64,000 nucleotides of DNA from Nocardia brasiliensis IFM 10847 (GTDB taxonomy: Bacteria; Actinomycetota; Actinomycetes; Mycobacteriales; Mycobacteriaceae). The stretch lies in the NCBI RefSeq assembly GCF_000710915.1, contig NZ_BAUA01000006.1, positions 40,201-104,200 on the forward strand, given 5' to 3'. Below the pieces are notes generated by a model that was not told where the DNA came from, searched no databases, and saw only the letters and a list, made by a program, of their open reading frames with translations. The number at the start of each line of letters is the position of its first letter. Positions within the stretch are counted from its first letter, which is position 1. The position numbers and the translations under genes were made by a program. This document shows positions 17,137-24,438 of this stretch, piece after piece.

Positions 17137-17874
17137 TTGGCACGCCTGTACCGGATTCTGCCCGGATCACGCTCGACCGCACTCGCCACCGCGGTGCTCG
17201 CGGTAGCGCTCACCGCGGGCGTCGCGCACGCCCGGCCGATCGGACCGTTCGAGGTCGGCGGCGCGATCGAGGTCGAATACGACGCGGCCGGCGGTAACGC
17301 GGCACTCGGCGACCCGACCACGCCCGAGGCCGACGCCGCGAACGGCGGCAAGTACCAGGACTTCGAGCGCAACGCCGCCATCTACTGGAACGCCGAGGTC
17401 GGCGCGCACCAGATCGGGGGTCCGATCCTGGAGAAGTGGCGGGGCCTCGGCGCGGAGTCCGGCGCACTGCGCTACCCGGTGACCCGGGTGGAGCAGACAC
17501 CGGTGAAAGCGGGCAGCTTCAGCCATTTCCAGGGCGGTTCGATCTACTGGTCGGTGGGCACCGCGGCGCACCAGCTCGGCGGCGTGATCCGAGACAAGTG
17601 GAACTCGCTCGGTTCGGAGAACAGCCCGCTCGGCTTCCCGATCACCGACGAGGCGGCCGCCAAGAACAACGGCCGCTACAACCTGTTCAACGACGGCGCC
17701 ATCTACTGGTCGCAGAAGACCGGCGCCCACGCGGTCTGGGGCGCGATCCGGCTCACCTGGGAATCCCGGGCCGGGGCCAACGGCGCCTACGGCTACCCCA
17801 CCGGCGACGAATACGACTACGAGGGCGGCAAAGCCCAGGATTTCGAAGGCGGTCGCATCACCTGGCAGCCGTAG
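17137..17874 (+). CDS. Secreted LGFP-repeat protein, copy B
   Basis: A 245-residue paralogue of the preceding gene with the same order: TTG start (17137) behind GAGGAG, signal peptide (ALATAVLAVALTAGVAHA), mature start 'RPIGPF', three LGFP-type repeats and the identical end 'GGRITWQP'. The similarity runs along the whole length and is interrupted by a perfectly identical 96-bp block. The pair arose by tandem duplication. The beta-lactamase gene begins 10 bp after this stop and may be cotranscribed. Confidence 0.85.
   Translation: MARLYRILPGSRSTALATAVLAVALTAGVAHARPIGPFEVGGAIEVEYDAAGGNAALGDPTTPEADAANGGKYQDFERNAAIYWNAEVGAHQIGGPILEKWRGLGAESGALRYPVTRVEQTPVKAGSFSHFQGGSIYWSVGTAAHQLGGVIRDKWNSLGSENSPLGFPITDEAAAKNNGRYNLFNDGAIYWSQKTGAHAVWGAIRLTWESRAGANGAYGYPTGDEYDYEGGKAQDFEGGRITWQP
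17616..17711 (+). repeat. 96-bp block identical between the two LGFP genes, copy 2
   Basis: Partner of the block at 16780-16875, in direct orientation 836 bp downstream. Recombination between the two would delete one paralogue and fuse the rest in frame. Confidence 0.85.
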
Positions 17875-17884
17875 CATTCCTCGG

Positions 17885-18784
17885 ATGACCTTGGGTGACA
17901 AGCGCTTCGGCCGCCGCACACTGCTCGGCGCGACCGCACTGCTACCACTGGCCGCCTGTTCGACAAGCGCGACAACGGCTTCCGCGCCGACTGCGCAGGC
18001 ACGGCACGACCGGCTCTTCGAGTTGGAACGAAAGTTCGACGCGCGCTTGGGTGTCTACGCCCTCGACACCGCGAGCGGTGCGACCATCGCGCACCGGGCA
18101 GACGAGCGGTTCGCGTTCTGTTCCACCTTCAAAGGACTGGCCGCCGCCGCGGTGTTGCAGCGAAACCCGTTGTCGCACTTGGACACTGTGATTCGGTACA
18201 CCGAAGAGGACCTGACGAAGAATGCCGCGATCACGCCGCGCCATGTCGCCACCGGCATGACGATCCGCGACCTGTGCGACGCCGCCGTGCGATACAGCGA
18301 CGGCACGGCGGGCAACCTGCTGCTGCGCGACATCGGCGGGCCCGCGGAACTGACGGCCTACTTGCGCGGGCTCGGCGATCCGGTCACCCGGATGGACCGG
18401 ATCGAACCCGCGATCACCGAGGCGACGCCCGGCGATCCGCGCGACACCAGCTCACCGCGCGCGCTCGGCACCGACTACCAGCGGATCGTGCTCGGCGACG
18501 CGTTGCCCGAGGACAAGCGCGCGTTCCTGCGAGATCTCTTGGAGCGCAACGCGACCGGTGCGGGTGCGGTGCGCGTCCGAGCGGGAGTGCCGCAGGGCTG
18601 GAAGGTGGCCGACAAGACCGGCACCGGCGAGTACGGCACGCTCAACGATATCGCCATCGCGTGGCCGCCGGACCGTGCGCCGCTGGTCCTGTCCCTCATG
18701 TCCAGCAAGGCGACCGCGGATGCGGAATACGACCAAGCTTTGCTCGCCGAGGCTGCCGCGTACGTGGCGAGCACGTTGGCTTGA
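17885..18784 (+). CDS. Class A beta-lactamase, Tat-exported lipoprotein
   Basis: A 299-residue serine beta-lactamase that hydrolyses beta-lactams outside the membrane. Catalytic motifs are complete: STFK with Ser80, SDG at 138-140, the omega-loop Glu174 in 'EPAITEATPGDPRD', and KTG at 244-246. In the usual EPxLN loop the Asn170 equivalent is Thr178. The N terminus carries RR (10-11) in a Tat-like context and a lipobox LAAC with Cys25, so the enzyme should be a membrane-anchored lipoprotein. It resembles the Nocardia chromosomal beta-lactamases. No AmpR- or BlaI-type regulator is adjacent; the start is 10 bp after the LGFP stop with no clear ribosome binding site. Confidence 0.92.
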   Translation: MTLGDKRFGRRTLLGATALLPLAACSTSATTASAPTAQARHDRLFELERKFDARLGVYALDTASGATIAHRADERFAFCSTFKGLAAAAVLQRNPLSHLDTVIRYTEEDLTKNAAITPRHVATGMTIRDLCDAAVRYSDGTAGNLLLRDIGGPAELTAYLRGLGDPVTRMDRIEPAITEATPGDPRDTSSPRALGTDYQRIVLGDALPEDKRAFLRDLLERNATGAGAVRVRAGVPQGWKVADKTGTGEYGTLNDIAIAWPPDRAPLVLSLMSSKATADAEYDQALLAEAAAYVASTLA

Positions 18785-18817
18785 CCCTTACGTCGCGTGA
18801 GGCTCGACGATCAGGGC

Positions 18818-19309
18818 ATGAACGAATACATCAGCCCGGTTCCGGTGCCCGCACTCGACGCGGTCGCACCCGAGGTCTACCGCAGTTACTACGGCATGCC
18901 GATGTTCATCACCGTGCCGACCGCCGATTTCGCCGCTTCCAAGGACTTCTGGCTGCGCGGGCTCGGGTTCATCGACATCTTCACGATCCCCGGACAGCTG
19001 ATCCACCTGCGGCGCTGGGCATTTCAAGATGTGCTGCTGGTCGCCGGGGAGCCGGCCGACGCCGCGCCCGCCATGCGCGTCGACTTCGCTTGCGTACCGA
19101 GTCAGATCGACGAGGTCGCGAGCCGCTGCGAAGCACTCGTGCCCGGCTCCACCAGTGGTCCCCGGGAGATGCCGTGGAACGCCCTCGAACTGACGGTGAT
19201 CACTCCGGAGCGTGCGCATGTCGTGATGACGGCGGCGCGGCCGATCGACCCGCGCAGTCCGCAAGCGGACGCGCTGCGGGCCGTCGGATTCCCGGTGCCG
19301 GAGGCGTGA
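18818..19309 (+). CDS. VOC-family (glyoxalase-like) protein
   Basis: A 163-residue protein with the vicinal-oxygen-chelate fold: 'MPMFITVPTADFAASKDFWLRGLGFID' is the first beta-alpha-beta unit, and 'ELTVITPERAHVVMTA' closes the second. The order suits glyoxalase or bleomycin-resistance-like members, but metal ligands are not obvious and the function cannot be assigned. The ATG at 18818 follows CAGGGC; a GTG at 18797 is an alternative. It precedes a MerR/TipA-like regulator by 33 bp, so the two may be cotranscribed. Confidence 0.7.
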   Translation: MNEYISPVPVPALDAVAPEVYRSYYGMPMFITVPTADFAASKDFWLRGLGFIDIFTIPGQLIHLRRWAFQDVLLVAGEPADAAPAMRVDFACVPSQIDEVASRCEALVPGSTSGPREMPWNALELTVITPERAHVVMTAARPIDPRSPQADALRAVGFPVPEA

Positions 19310-19342
19310 CCGGGGCTTCGTCGGCGACCGGAGGTGGTAGCG

Positions 19343-20197
19343 GTGCGCGATACTGACCTGATGACACGAGGGGCCCGCGACGCACCGACCGGGACGGGCG
19401 AGCCGATCGACCCGGACGGCGCCACCGTCGGCCGGACCGCCGCGCTCGTCGGGATCAGTGTGCGCACGCTGCACCACTGGGATGTGATCGGCCTGGTCCA
19501 GCCGAGCGGCCGGACCTGGGCCGGCTACCGGCTGTACTCCGCCGAGGACATCGCGCGGATCCATCGTGTGCTCGTCTACCGGGAGATCGGGCTGCCGCTC
19601 GCCGATATCGCCCGAGTCCTCGACGACCCCGCCACCGACGCGCGCGATCACCTGCGCAGTCAACGATCCCAGTTGGTCGACCGGATCGCTCGCCTGCAAG
19701 AGATGGTCGGCGCGGTCGATCGGATGCTGGAATCCTTCCGATCCGGCATCCGGTTGACACCGCAGCAGCAGGTCGAGATCTTCGGCGACCAGTGGCGCAG
19801 CGAATGGGTCGAGCAGGCCGGACAACGCTGGGGCGACAGCCCGCAGTGGGCGCAATACGCCGAACGCGCCGCGCACCGGTCCGCGGACGACTGGCGCGAA
19901 ATCGCCGCCGAAACCGAGCAGCTGTACGCCGACCTGGCCGCGGCGAAACTCGCCGAGATCGCCCCCGGTTCCGACGCCGCCAACACCCTCGCCGAACGTC
20001 ACCGCGCCCTACTGTCGCGCTACTTCGACTGTCCCCACGCCCGCCACGTCTGCATCGCCCGCATGTTCGTCGACGAACCCGGCTACGCCGAATACCACGA
20101 CGCCATGGCCCCCGAACTCACGTTGTGGTTGCGCGACGTGGTGTTCGCGAACGCCCGGGTGCACGGAGTCGAGCCGGAGACGACTACTTGGGATTGA
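19343..20197 (+). CDS. MerR-family regulator with TipAS antibiotic-recognition domain
   Basis: A 284-residue regulator. The N-terminal MerR winged helix is clear ('ATVGRTAALVGISVRTLHHW', 'PSGRTWAGYRLYSAEDIARI'). A coiled-coil dimerisation helix follows (about 105-145), and the C-terminal part ('YADLAAAKLAEIAPGSDAANTLAERHRALLSRYFDCPHARHV' region) matches the TipAS fold, which binds thiopeptide antibiotics in TipAL. The GTG at 19343 lies 8 bp after GGAGG and is preferred over the ATG at 19361. The Cys in FDC corresponds to the TipAS ligand-binding region. It probably activates an efflux or stress gene not in view. Confidence 0.85.
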   Translation: MRDTDLMTRGARDAPTGTGEPIDPDGATVGRTAALVGISVRTLHHWDVIGLVQPSGRTWAGYRLYSAEDIARIHRVLVYREIGLPLADIARVLDDPATDARDHLRSQRSQLVDRIARLQEMVGAVDRMLESFRSGIRLTPQQQVEIFGDQWRSEWVEQAGQRWGDSPQWAQYAERAAHRSADDWREIAAETEQLYADLAAAKLAEIAPGSDAANTLAERHRALLSRYFDCPHARHVCIARMFVDEPGYAEYHDAMAPELTLWLRDVVFANARVHGVEPETTTWD

Positions 20198-20258
20198 AGT
20201 GGGCTGGTGCGGACGTTTTGGGGTGCGGGATGGGTGCGGAGATGTTTCGATCGCAAGC

Positions 20259-20717
20259 ATGACAGAGACCGATGATGTCGCGCAGGTGGTACGGGCGAGC
20301 CGGGAGGTCGCCGCGCAGGCGGACACGATCTTCGAGTTGATCGCCGACCCGGCGCAGCAGCCGCGCTGGGACGGGAACGAGAATCTGGCCGAAGCGCCGA
20401 CCGGTCAGCGGGTGCGTGCGGTCGGGGACGTGTTCACCATGACGCTCACCATAGGGGCCGTGCGGGAGAACCACGTGGTGGAATTCGAGGAGGGACGCCG
20501 AATCGCTTGGCGCCCATCCGAAGTCGGGCAGCAGCCGCCGGGACACCTGTGGCGCTGGGAGATCGAACCGCTCGATGACGCACGCACCCGGGTGACGCAC
20601 ACGTACGACTGGTCGCAACTGACCGACGAGAAGCGGTTGGTCCGGGCCCGCGCCACCACTTCGGACAAGCTCCTGGCGTCCGTCGATCGCCTCGCCGAAC
20701 TCGCCGAGAAGTCCTGA
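20259..20717 (+). CDS. SRPBCC-family protein (polyketide cyclase/START-like)
   Basis: A 152-residue protein with the usual SRPBCC start 'VVRASREVAAQADTIFELIADPAQQPRWDG' and later strands 'TRVTHTYDWSQLTD' ending in the long C-terminal helix. The cavity ligand is unknown. The ATG at 20259 begins soon after the MerR-type gene ends, and the macro-domain gene follows 39 bp after its stop, so the three may be one unit. Many such proteins in mycobacteria and nocardiae have no known role. Confidence 0.75.
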   Translation: MTETDDVAQVVRASREVAAQADTIFELIADPAQQPRWDGNENLAEAPTGQRVRAVGDVFTMTLTIGAVRENHVVEFEEGRRIAWRPSEVGQQPPGHLWRWEIEPLDDARTRVTHTYDWSQLTDEKRLVRARATTSDKLLASVDRLAELAEKS

Positions 20718-20756
20718 ACCGGAACATTTCTCGGCACACCCGCTACCGTCGACCCC

Positions 20757-21287
20757 ATGACCGCTGAATCGCACCGGACCGCCGGCATCGTGCTACTGCG
20801 CGGGGACATCACCCGGCAGTCCGTCGATGCGATCGTCAACGCGGCCAACTCTTCCCTGCTCGGCGGCGGCGGGGTCGACGGAGCGATCCACGCGGCGGGC
20901 GGCCCCGAGATCCTCGCCGCCTGCCGCGAGTTACGCGCCACCCGATACCAGCAGGGCCTGTCCGTCGGACAAGCCGTCGCCACCACCGCCGGCCGCCTCT
21001 GCGCCCGCTGGGTCATCCACACAGTCGGCCCGATCTGGTCACCCACCGCAGACCGCTCCGCCCTCCTCGCCTCCTGCTACCGCGAATCCCTCCGCGTCGC
21101 AGACCAACTCGGCGCCCGATCCATCGCCTTCCCCGCCATCTCCACCGGCGCCTTCGGCTGGCCCCTCGACGATGGCGCCCGAATCGCCGTCGACACCGTG
21201 CGCAGCACGAAAACCACCGTGCGAGAGGCACATTTCGTGCTGTTCGACGAACGCGGGTACGAAGCGTTCGCCGCCGCCGTGGGGTAG
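20757..21287 (+). CDS. Macro-domain O-acetyl-ADP-ribose deacetylase
   Basis: A 176-residue macro domain of the YmdB/MacroD type, which removes acetyl or ADP-ribosyl groups from ADP-ribose conjugates. 'LLRGDITRQSVDAIVNAANSS' contains the GDIT and the catalytic NAAN motifs, 'LLGGGGVDGAIHAAGG' is the Gly-rich loop, and 'AFPAISTGAFGWPLDDGARI' is the phosphate-binding loop. Length is normal for the family and no second domain is present. Confidence 0.93.
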   Translation: MTAESHRTAGIVLLRGDITRQSVDAIVNAANSSLLGGGGVDGAIHAAGGPEILAACRELRATRYQQGLSVGQAVATTAGRLCARWVIHTVGPIWSPTADRSALLASCYRESLRVADQLGARSIAFPAISTGAFGWPLDDGARIAVDTVRSTKTTVREAHFVLFDERGYEAFAAAVG

Positions 21288-21512
21288 GCGGTTCGCGCGC
21301 CGACCCGGCAGGCGGGTTCGCATCAGAGCCCCACCGAGCCCGGTCGGCCTTTCGGTGTTGCCCGCACCAGTTGTCAGCCCAAGCACCAGGCAGCTACTAT
21401 TCAGCTATCTGCGATCAGTGTTCTCTATTTGAACAGTGGTTCGCTAGAGCATTTCACCTGCGAGCATGGCGTCTCCCGTCCGCAGGTCCGCCCTTGGAAG
21501 GAAGGAACACGT

Positions 21513-21722
21513 ATGCGAAAGTTGCTGGTCTCGGGCGTTGCCGGGGCGATCATGGCGTCGACGTTGGTAGCGGCGGCTCCGGCTCAGGCCTCCCCGCCGC
21601 CGCCCTCGCTGCTGTGCTCGGCTTTCACCTGGCCCGCGGTGTTTCTGATCGAGATCACCGGCGGGAAGAACGGCCCCGTGAGCCCGCTGTTGACTCCGCT
21701 GCAGCCATTGTTCTGCGGCTGA
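21513..21722 (+). CDS. Very small secreted protein
   Basis: A 69-residue protein with a clear signal peptide (RKLLVSGVAGAIMASTLVAAAPAQA) leaving a mature peptide of about 42 residues, Pro-rich and with two Cys ('LLCSAF' and 'LFCG' at the end) that could form one disulfide. The ATG follows a strong purine stretch, GGAAGGAAGGAAC. Similar short secreted proteins are common in nocardiae and their roles are unknown. Confidence 0.65.
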   Translation: MRKLLVSGVAGAIMASTLVAAAPAQASPPPPSLLCSAFTWPAVFLIEITGGKNGPVSPLLTPLQPLFCG

Positions 21723-22102
21723 CCCCGATACCGCACGGGGCACCCGCCCGAGCCCTCGGTGCAGGGCCACCCGCTGTCAACCGGTGCACAGCGGCGACAC
21801 CGTCGCGTGCTACGCCCTCGTCGGGCGAGGTACCGCCTTTTCGCTCCGCTGGCTGCGGTGGGTGGTGCGGCCGGATGTACGGACAGTTCGAAGTCGAGCA
21901 GCGCGGGCACCTCCAGCGCGGCGAGTGCGGTGCGGGGGTGTCACCGCAGCGCAGTCCGGATGCGGCGGGAACACCTGCGCCGCCGACGAAGGGGAACTGC
22001 GTGCACGTCATCGGAGGCGGGCATCAGTGCAGTCAGGCCGGCACGGATTCTTCGTCGCGGCGGACAAGCAGTCGCTGTTCTGAGCTGTTCCGCGAAAAAT
22101 GC
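21723..22102. other. Intergenic region with possible remnant of a lipoprotein gene
   Basis: No intact gene is seen in these 380 bp. On the plus strand one frame reads a lipobox-like 'LAAVGGAAGC' and a Ser/Thr/Ala linker (Cys codon at 21876). Another frame then takes over with 'SPQRSPDAAGTPAPPTKGN'. This could be a decayed lipoprotein gene with a frameshift near 21930, or chance coding in GC-rich DNA. I would not call a gene. Confidence 0.3.
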
Positions 22103-22822
22103 TCAGCAGCCGAGGATTTCGGCGAGCTGAAGGAAGTCGGACGCCGTCAGGTCGCGGACGGTGTCCGCCGGGCGGTCGGCCTGCCGATGCGGGCCCTTCT
22201 CCCCCGGACGTTCGACGAACGCGGTGCGCAAGCCCGCCGCTCGCGCGCCGTCGATGTCCCAACCGTGGGTCGCGACCATCAGAACCCGATCGGGGTCGAC
22301 ATCGAGTAACGCCGTCGCGGTGCGATACACCTCCGGTGCCGGCTTGTAGGACCGGGCCAACTCCGCGGACAGGATGCAATCGAACGGCAGCGCAGCGTCT
22401 TTCACCAGACGGGTGAGCAACGCCATCCCGCCGTTGGACAGCGCCGCGACGGTATAGCGGGTCCGCAACCGGGCCAGTCCGGCTGCCGCGTCAGGCCAGG
22501 CGGGCAGCAGGTGCCAGGCTCGGACCAGCCGGGCGCGAGCGTCGTCATCGAGGACGACGCCGTGCCGCTCCAGCAGACTGTCCAGCGACTCACGGTGCAA
22601 CGTGTCGAGATAGGCCCACGGCCGCTCGCCCGTCCGAACCCGTTGCATCGCAGGCAGATACATATCCCGCCAGTCGTTGGCGAACGACTCTGCGTCGAGC
22701 CGCACCCCGGCCGCCGCGAAGATCTCCGCCGCCTGCCCGCTGACCCCGCTGAACCAATCCACCGTGGTGCCGAAGATGTCGCACAGGATCACCTGCACCG
22801 CATCCCGATCGAACCCGGACAT
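22103..22822 (-). CDS. HAD-family haloacid dehalogenase type II-like hydrolase
   Basis: A 239-residue HAD hydrolase. Motif I is 'CDIFGTTVDW' with the nucleophilic Asp, motif II the Ser in 'AALSNGG', motif III the Lys in 'ARSYKPAPEVYR', and motif IV 'VATHGWDIDGARAAGL'. The SN(A/G) and H-x-WD pattern fits type II haloacid dehalogenases, which replace a halogen on 2-haloacids by hydroxyl, although many act as phosphatases. The ATG at 22822 follows AAGGGAG. It lies 97 bp downstream of the Nudix gene on the same strand. Confidence 0.87.
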   Translation of the reverse strand: MSGFDRDAVQVILCDIFGTTVDWFSGVSGQAAEIFAAAGVRLDAESFANDWRDMYLPAMQRVRTGERPWAYLDTLHRESLDSLLERHGVVLDDDARARLVRAWHLLPAWPDAAAGLARLRTRYTVAALSNGGMALLTRLVKDAALPFDCILSAELARSYKPAPEVYRTATALLDVDPDRVLMVATHGWDIDGARAAGLRTAFVERPGEKGPHRQADRPADTVRDLTASDFLQLAEILGC

Positions 22823-22919
22823 TCGGACTCCCTTCGAGTGGGCGGCGCCGCAGCTCGGCATGCACCGCACCTCGCAGCCGAGCGTAGCGCGGAAGCGGCT
22901 TCGCGCAGTTCTCACGGAC

Positions 22920-23318
22920 CTACCAGTCGACGACGCCCAGCTCGTGCAACTTGCGGAACACCAGCATCGAGCCGGGTGCGACGTGATCCATCGCCGCGTA
23001 CTCGCTCACGGTGAAATAACGCAGCTCGGCGATTTCGCTGGTGGGCCGGGGCTCGCCGTCCAGCTCAGCGGTGAAGCACGTCATATGCAGTTGGGTGCCG
23101 GCCGCATGACCGTAGGCCTCTGCCTCGAACACACCGAGTTCGTCGCAGGACACGACGCCGACGCCGAGTTCCTCACGCACCTCGCGGTGCAACGCGCCGA
23201 CGGGCGTTTCCCCGGGATCGATCTTCCCGCCCGCCATGTAGAAGACTTCCTTGCCGATCGATCGCGTCTGCAGCAGACGACGATCCCTGACGTGGGCCAA
23301 CGCAGCTGTCCGAATCAC
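22920..23318 (-). CDS. Nudix hydrolase
   Basis: A 132-residue single-domain Nudix protein hydrolysing a nucleoside diphosphate linked to another moiety. The Nudix box is complete from about residue 30: 'GGKIDPGETPVG' followed by 'REVREELGV', with all metal-binding Glu present. The early segment 'RTAALAHVRDRRLLQTRS' and length suit MutT-like or ADP-ribose-type enzymes. Specificity cannot be set. Confidence 0.92.
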   Translation of the reverse strand: MIRTAALAHVRDRRLLQTRSIGKEVFYMAGGKIDPGETPVGALHREVREELGVGVVSCDELGVFEAEAYGHAAGTQLHMTCFTAELDGEPRPTSEIAELRYFTVSEYAAMDHVAPGSMLVFRKLHELGVVDW

Positions 23319-23484
23319 CGGACCACCCTACTTTTCCGCTCCGGTGACGGGTCAACCGAATATGCACAAGCCGCCGATCATCCGCGCGCCGAGTGCTATT
23401 CGCCGGTCGGCGATACGAAACGCGGTCGGCGACACTAATGTGTCGGAGCGAACCTGTTCGATCGGCGAAAGGCATGGGGGAACG

Positions 23485-24273
23485 ATGAACACCAGTCGGA
23501 GTGGGTGGCCCAGCCTGCCGCCGAGCGGGGACCGCAATCGCACGGTGCTGGCCTGCATGGTCGCGGGCGCCCTGCTGTTCGCCGTCATTTCCGGGGTCAG
23601 CGTCGTGATCGTGGCGCAGGACCTGAGCCGGGACTTCGTCGGCACCGCGGTCGCGGCGCCGCAGGGGCAGCAGCCGGCGACCGGCCAGCAGCCCGCCGCC
23701 GAACAGCAGCCGCTCGCCGCGACCCCCGCCAATGTCACCGCCAACGGCGCCATCCAGATCGGGGATCCCGCCGCGAAGAACGTCGTCCAGGTGGTCGCCG
23801 ACCTGCAATGCCCGGCCTGCCAGGCGTTCGAGCAGGCCAACGCCACCGCACTGGAGGACGCCGCGACCCGCGGTTCCGCGCTGATCGAGTACAACATCAT
23901 CTCGTTCCTCGACCGCGCCTCCACCACCCAGTACTCCTCGCGCGCGGGCAACGCGGCCTACTGTGTCGCCGAAGCCGACCCGGCGAAGTTCCAGGGTTGG
24001 CTGGCCACCATGTTCGAGCAGCAGCCCGCCGAAGGCGGCGCCGGCCTGCCCGACACCGAACTGATCGCGATCGCCCAGGGTGCCGGCTACACCGAATCCG
24101 CTGTGGCCCAATGCATCACCGACCGCCGCTACGACACCTACCTGCGCACCAAATCCAAGGAGATCATCGACGGTGGCATCCGCTCCACCCCCACCGTCCT
24201 GATCAACAACCACCCCGTAGCCGACCCCAAACAACTCTTCACCCCCAACGGCCTCGCCCCCACCCTCCGCTGA
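23485..24273 (+). CDS. Membrane-anchored DsbA-family thioredoxin-fold protein
   Basis: A 262-residue protein with one N-terminal membrane anchor (VLACMVAGALLFAVISGVSVVIVA, about 20-45), a Gln/Pro/Ala-rich extracytoplasmic linker (about 55-85) and a thioredoxin domain with active site Cys109-Pro-Ala-Cys112. The cis-Pro loop is in 'IRSTPTVLIN'. It should act on the outer face of the membrane as a thiol oxidase or isomerase for secreted proteins. The ATG at 23485 follows a GGGGGAACG stretch. An additional Cys pair (YCVAE and QCITD) is present in the helical insertion. Confidence 0.88.
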   Translation: MNTSRSGWPSLPPSGDRNRTVLACMVAGALLFAVISGVSVVIVAQDLSRDFVGTAVAAPQGQQPATGQQPAAEQQPLAATPANVTANGAIQIGDPAAKNVVQVVADLQCPACQAFEQANATALEDAATRGSALIEYNIISFLDRASTTQYSSRAGNAAYCVAEADPAKFQGWLATMFEQQPAEGGAGLPDTELIAIAQGAGYTESAVAQCITDRRYDTYLRTKSKEIIDGGIRSTPTVLINNHPVADPKQLFTPNGLAPTLR

Positions 24274-24438
24274 GCACATCCCACATCCAGGCCGCAGCAG
24301 ACCGGTGGGTATCGAAAGCCCTGCGTAACAAGGCCGCACGCCTGCCCGACTATCACTGCATCGTCGCTCTTCGCGACGCTGACGCAGTGGGGGCCAGTAA
24401 TGGCTTGCGTGCCGAATTACCACAAGGGGTGACTTTCT

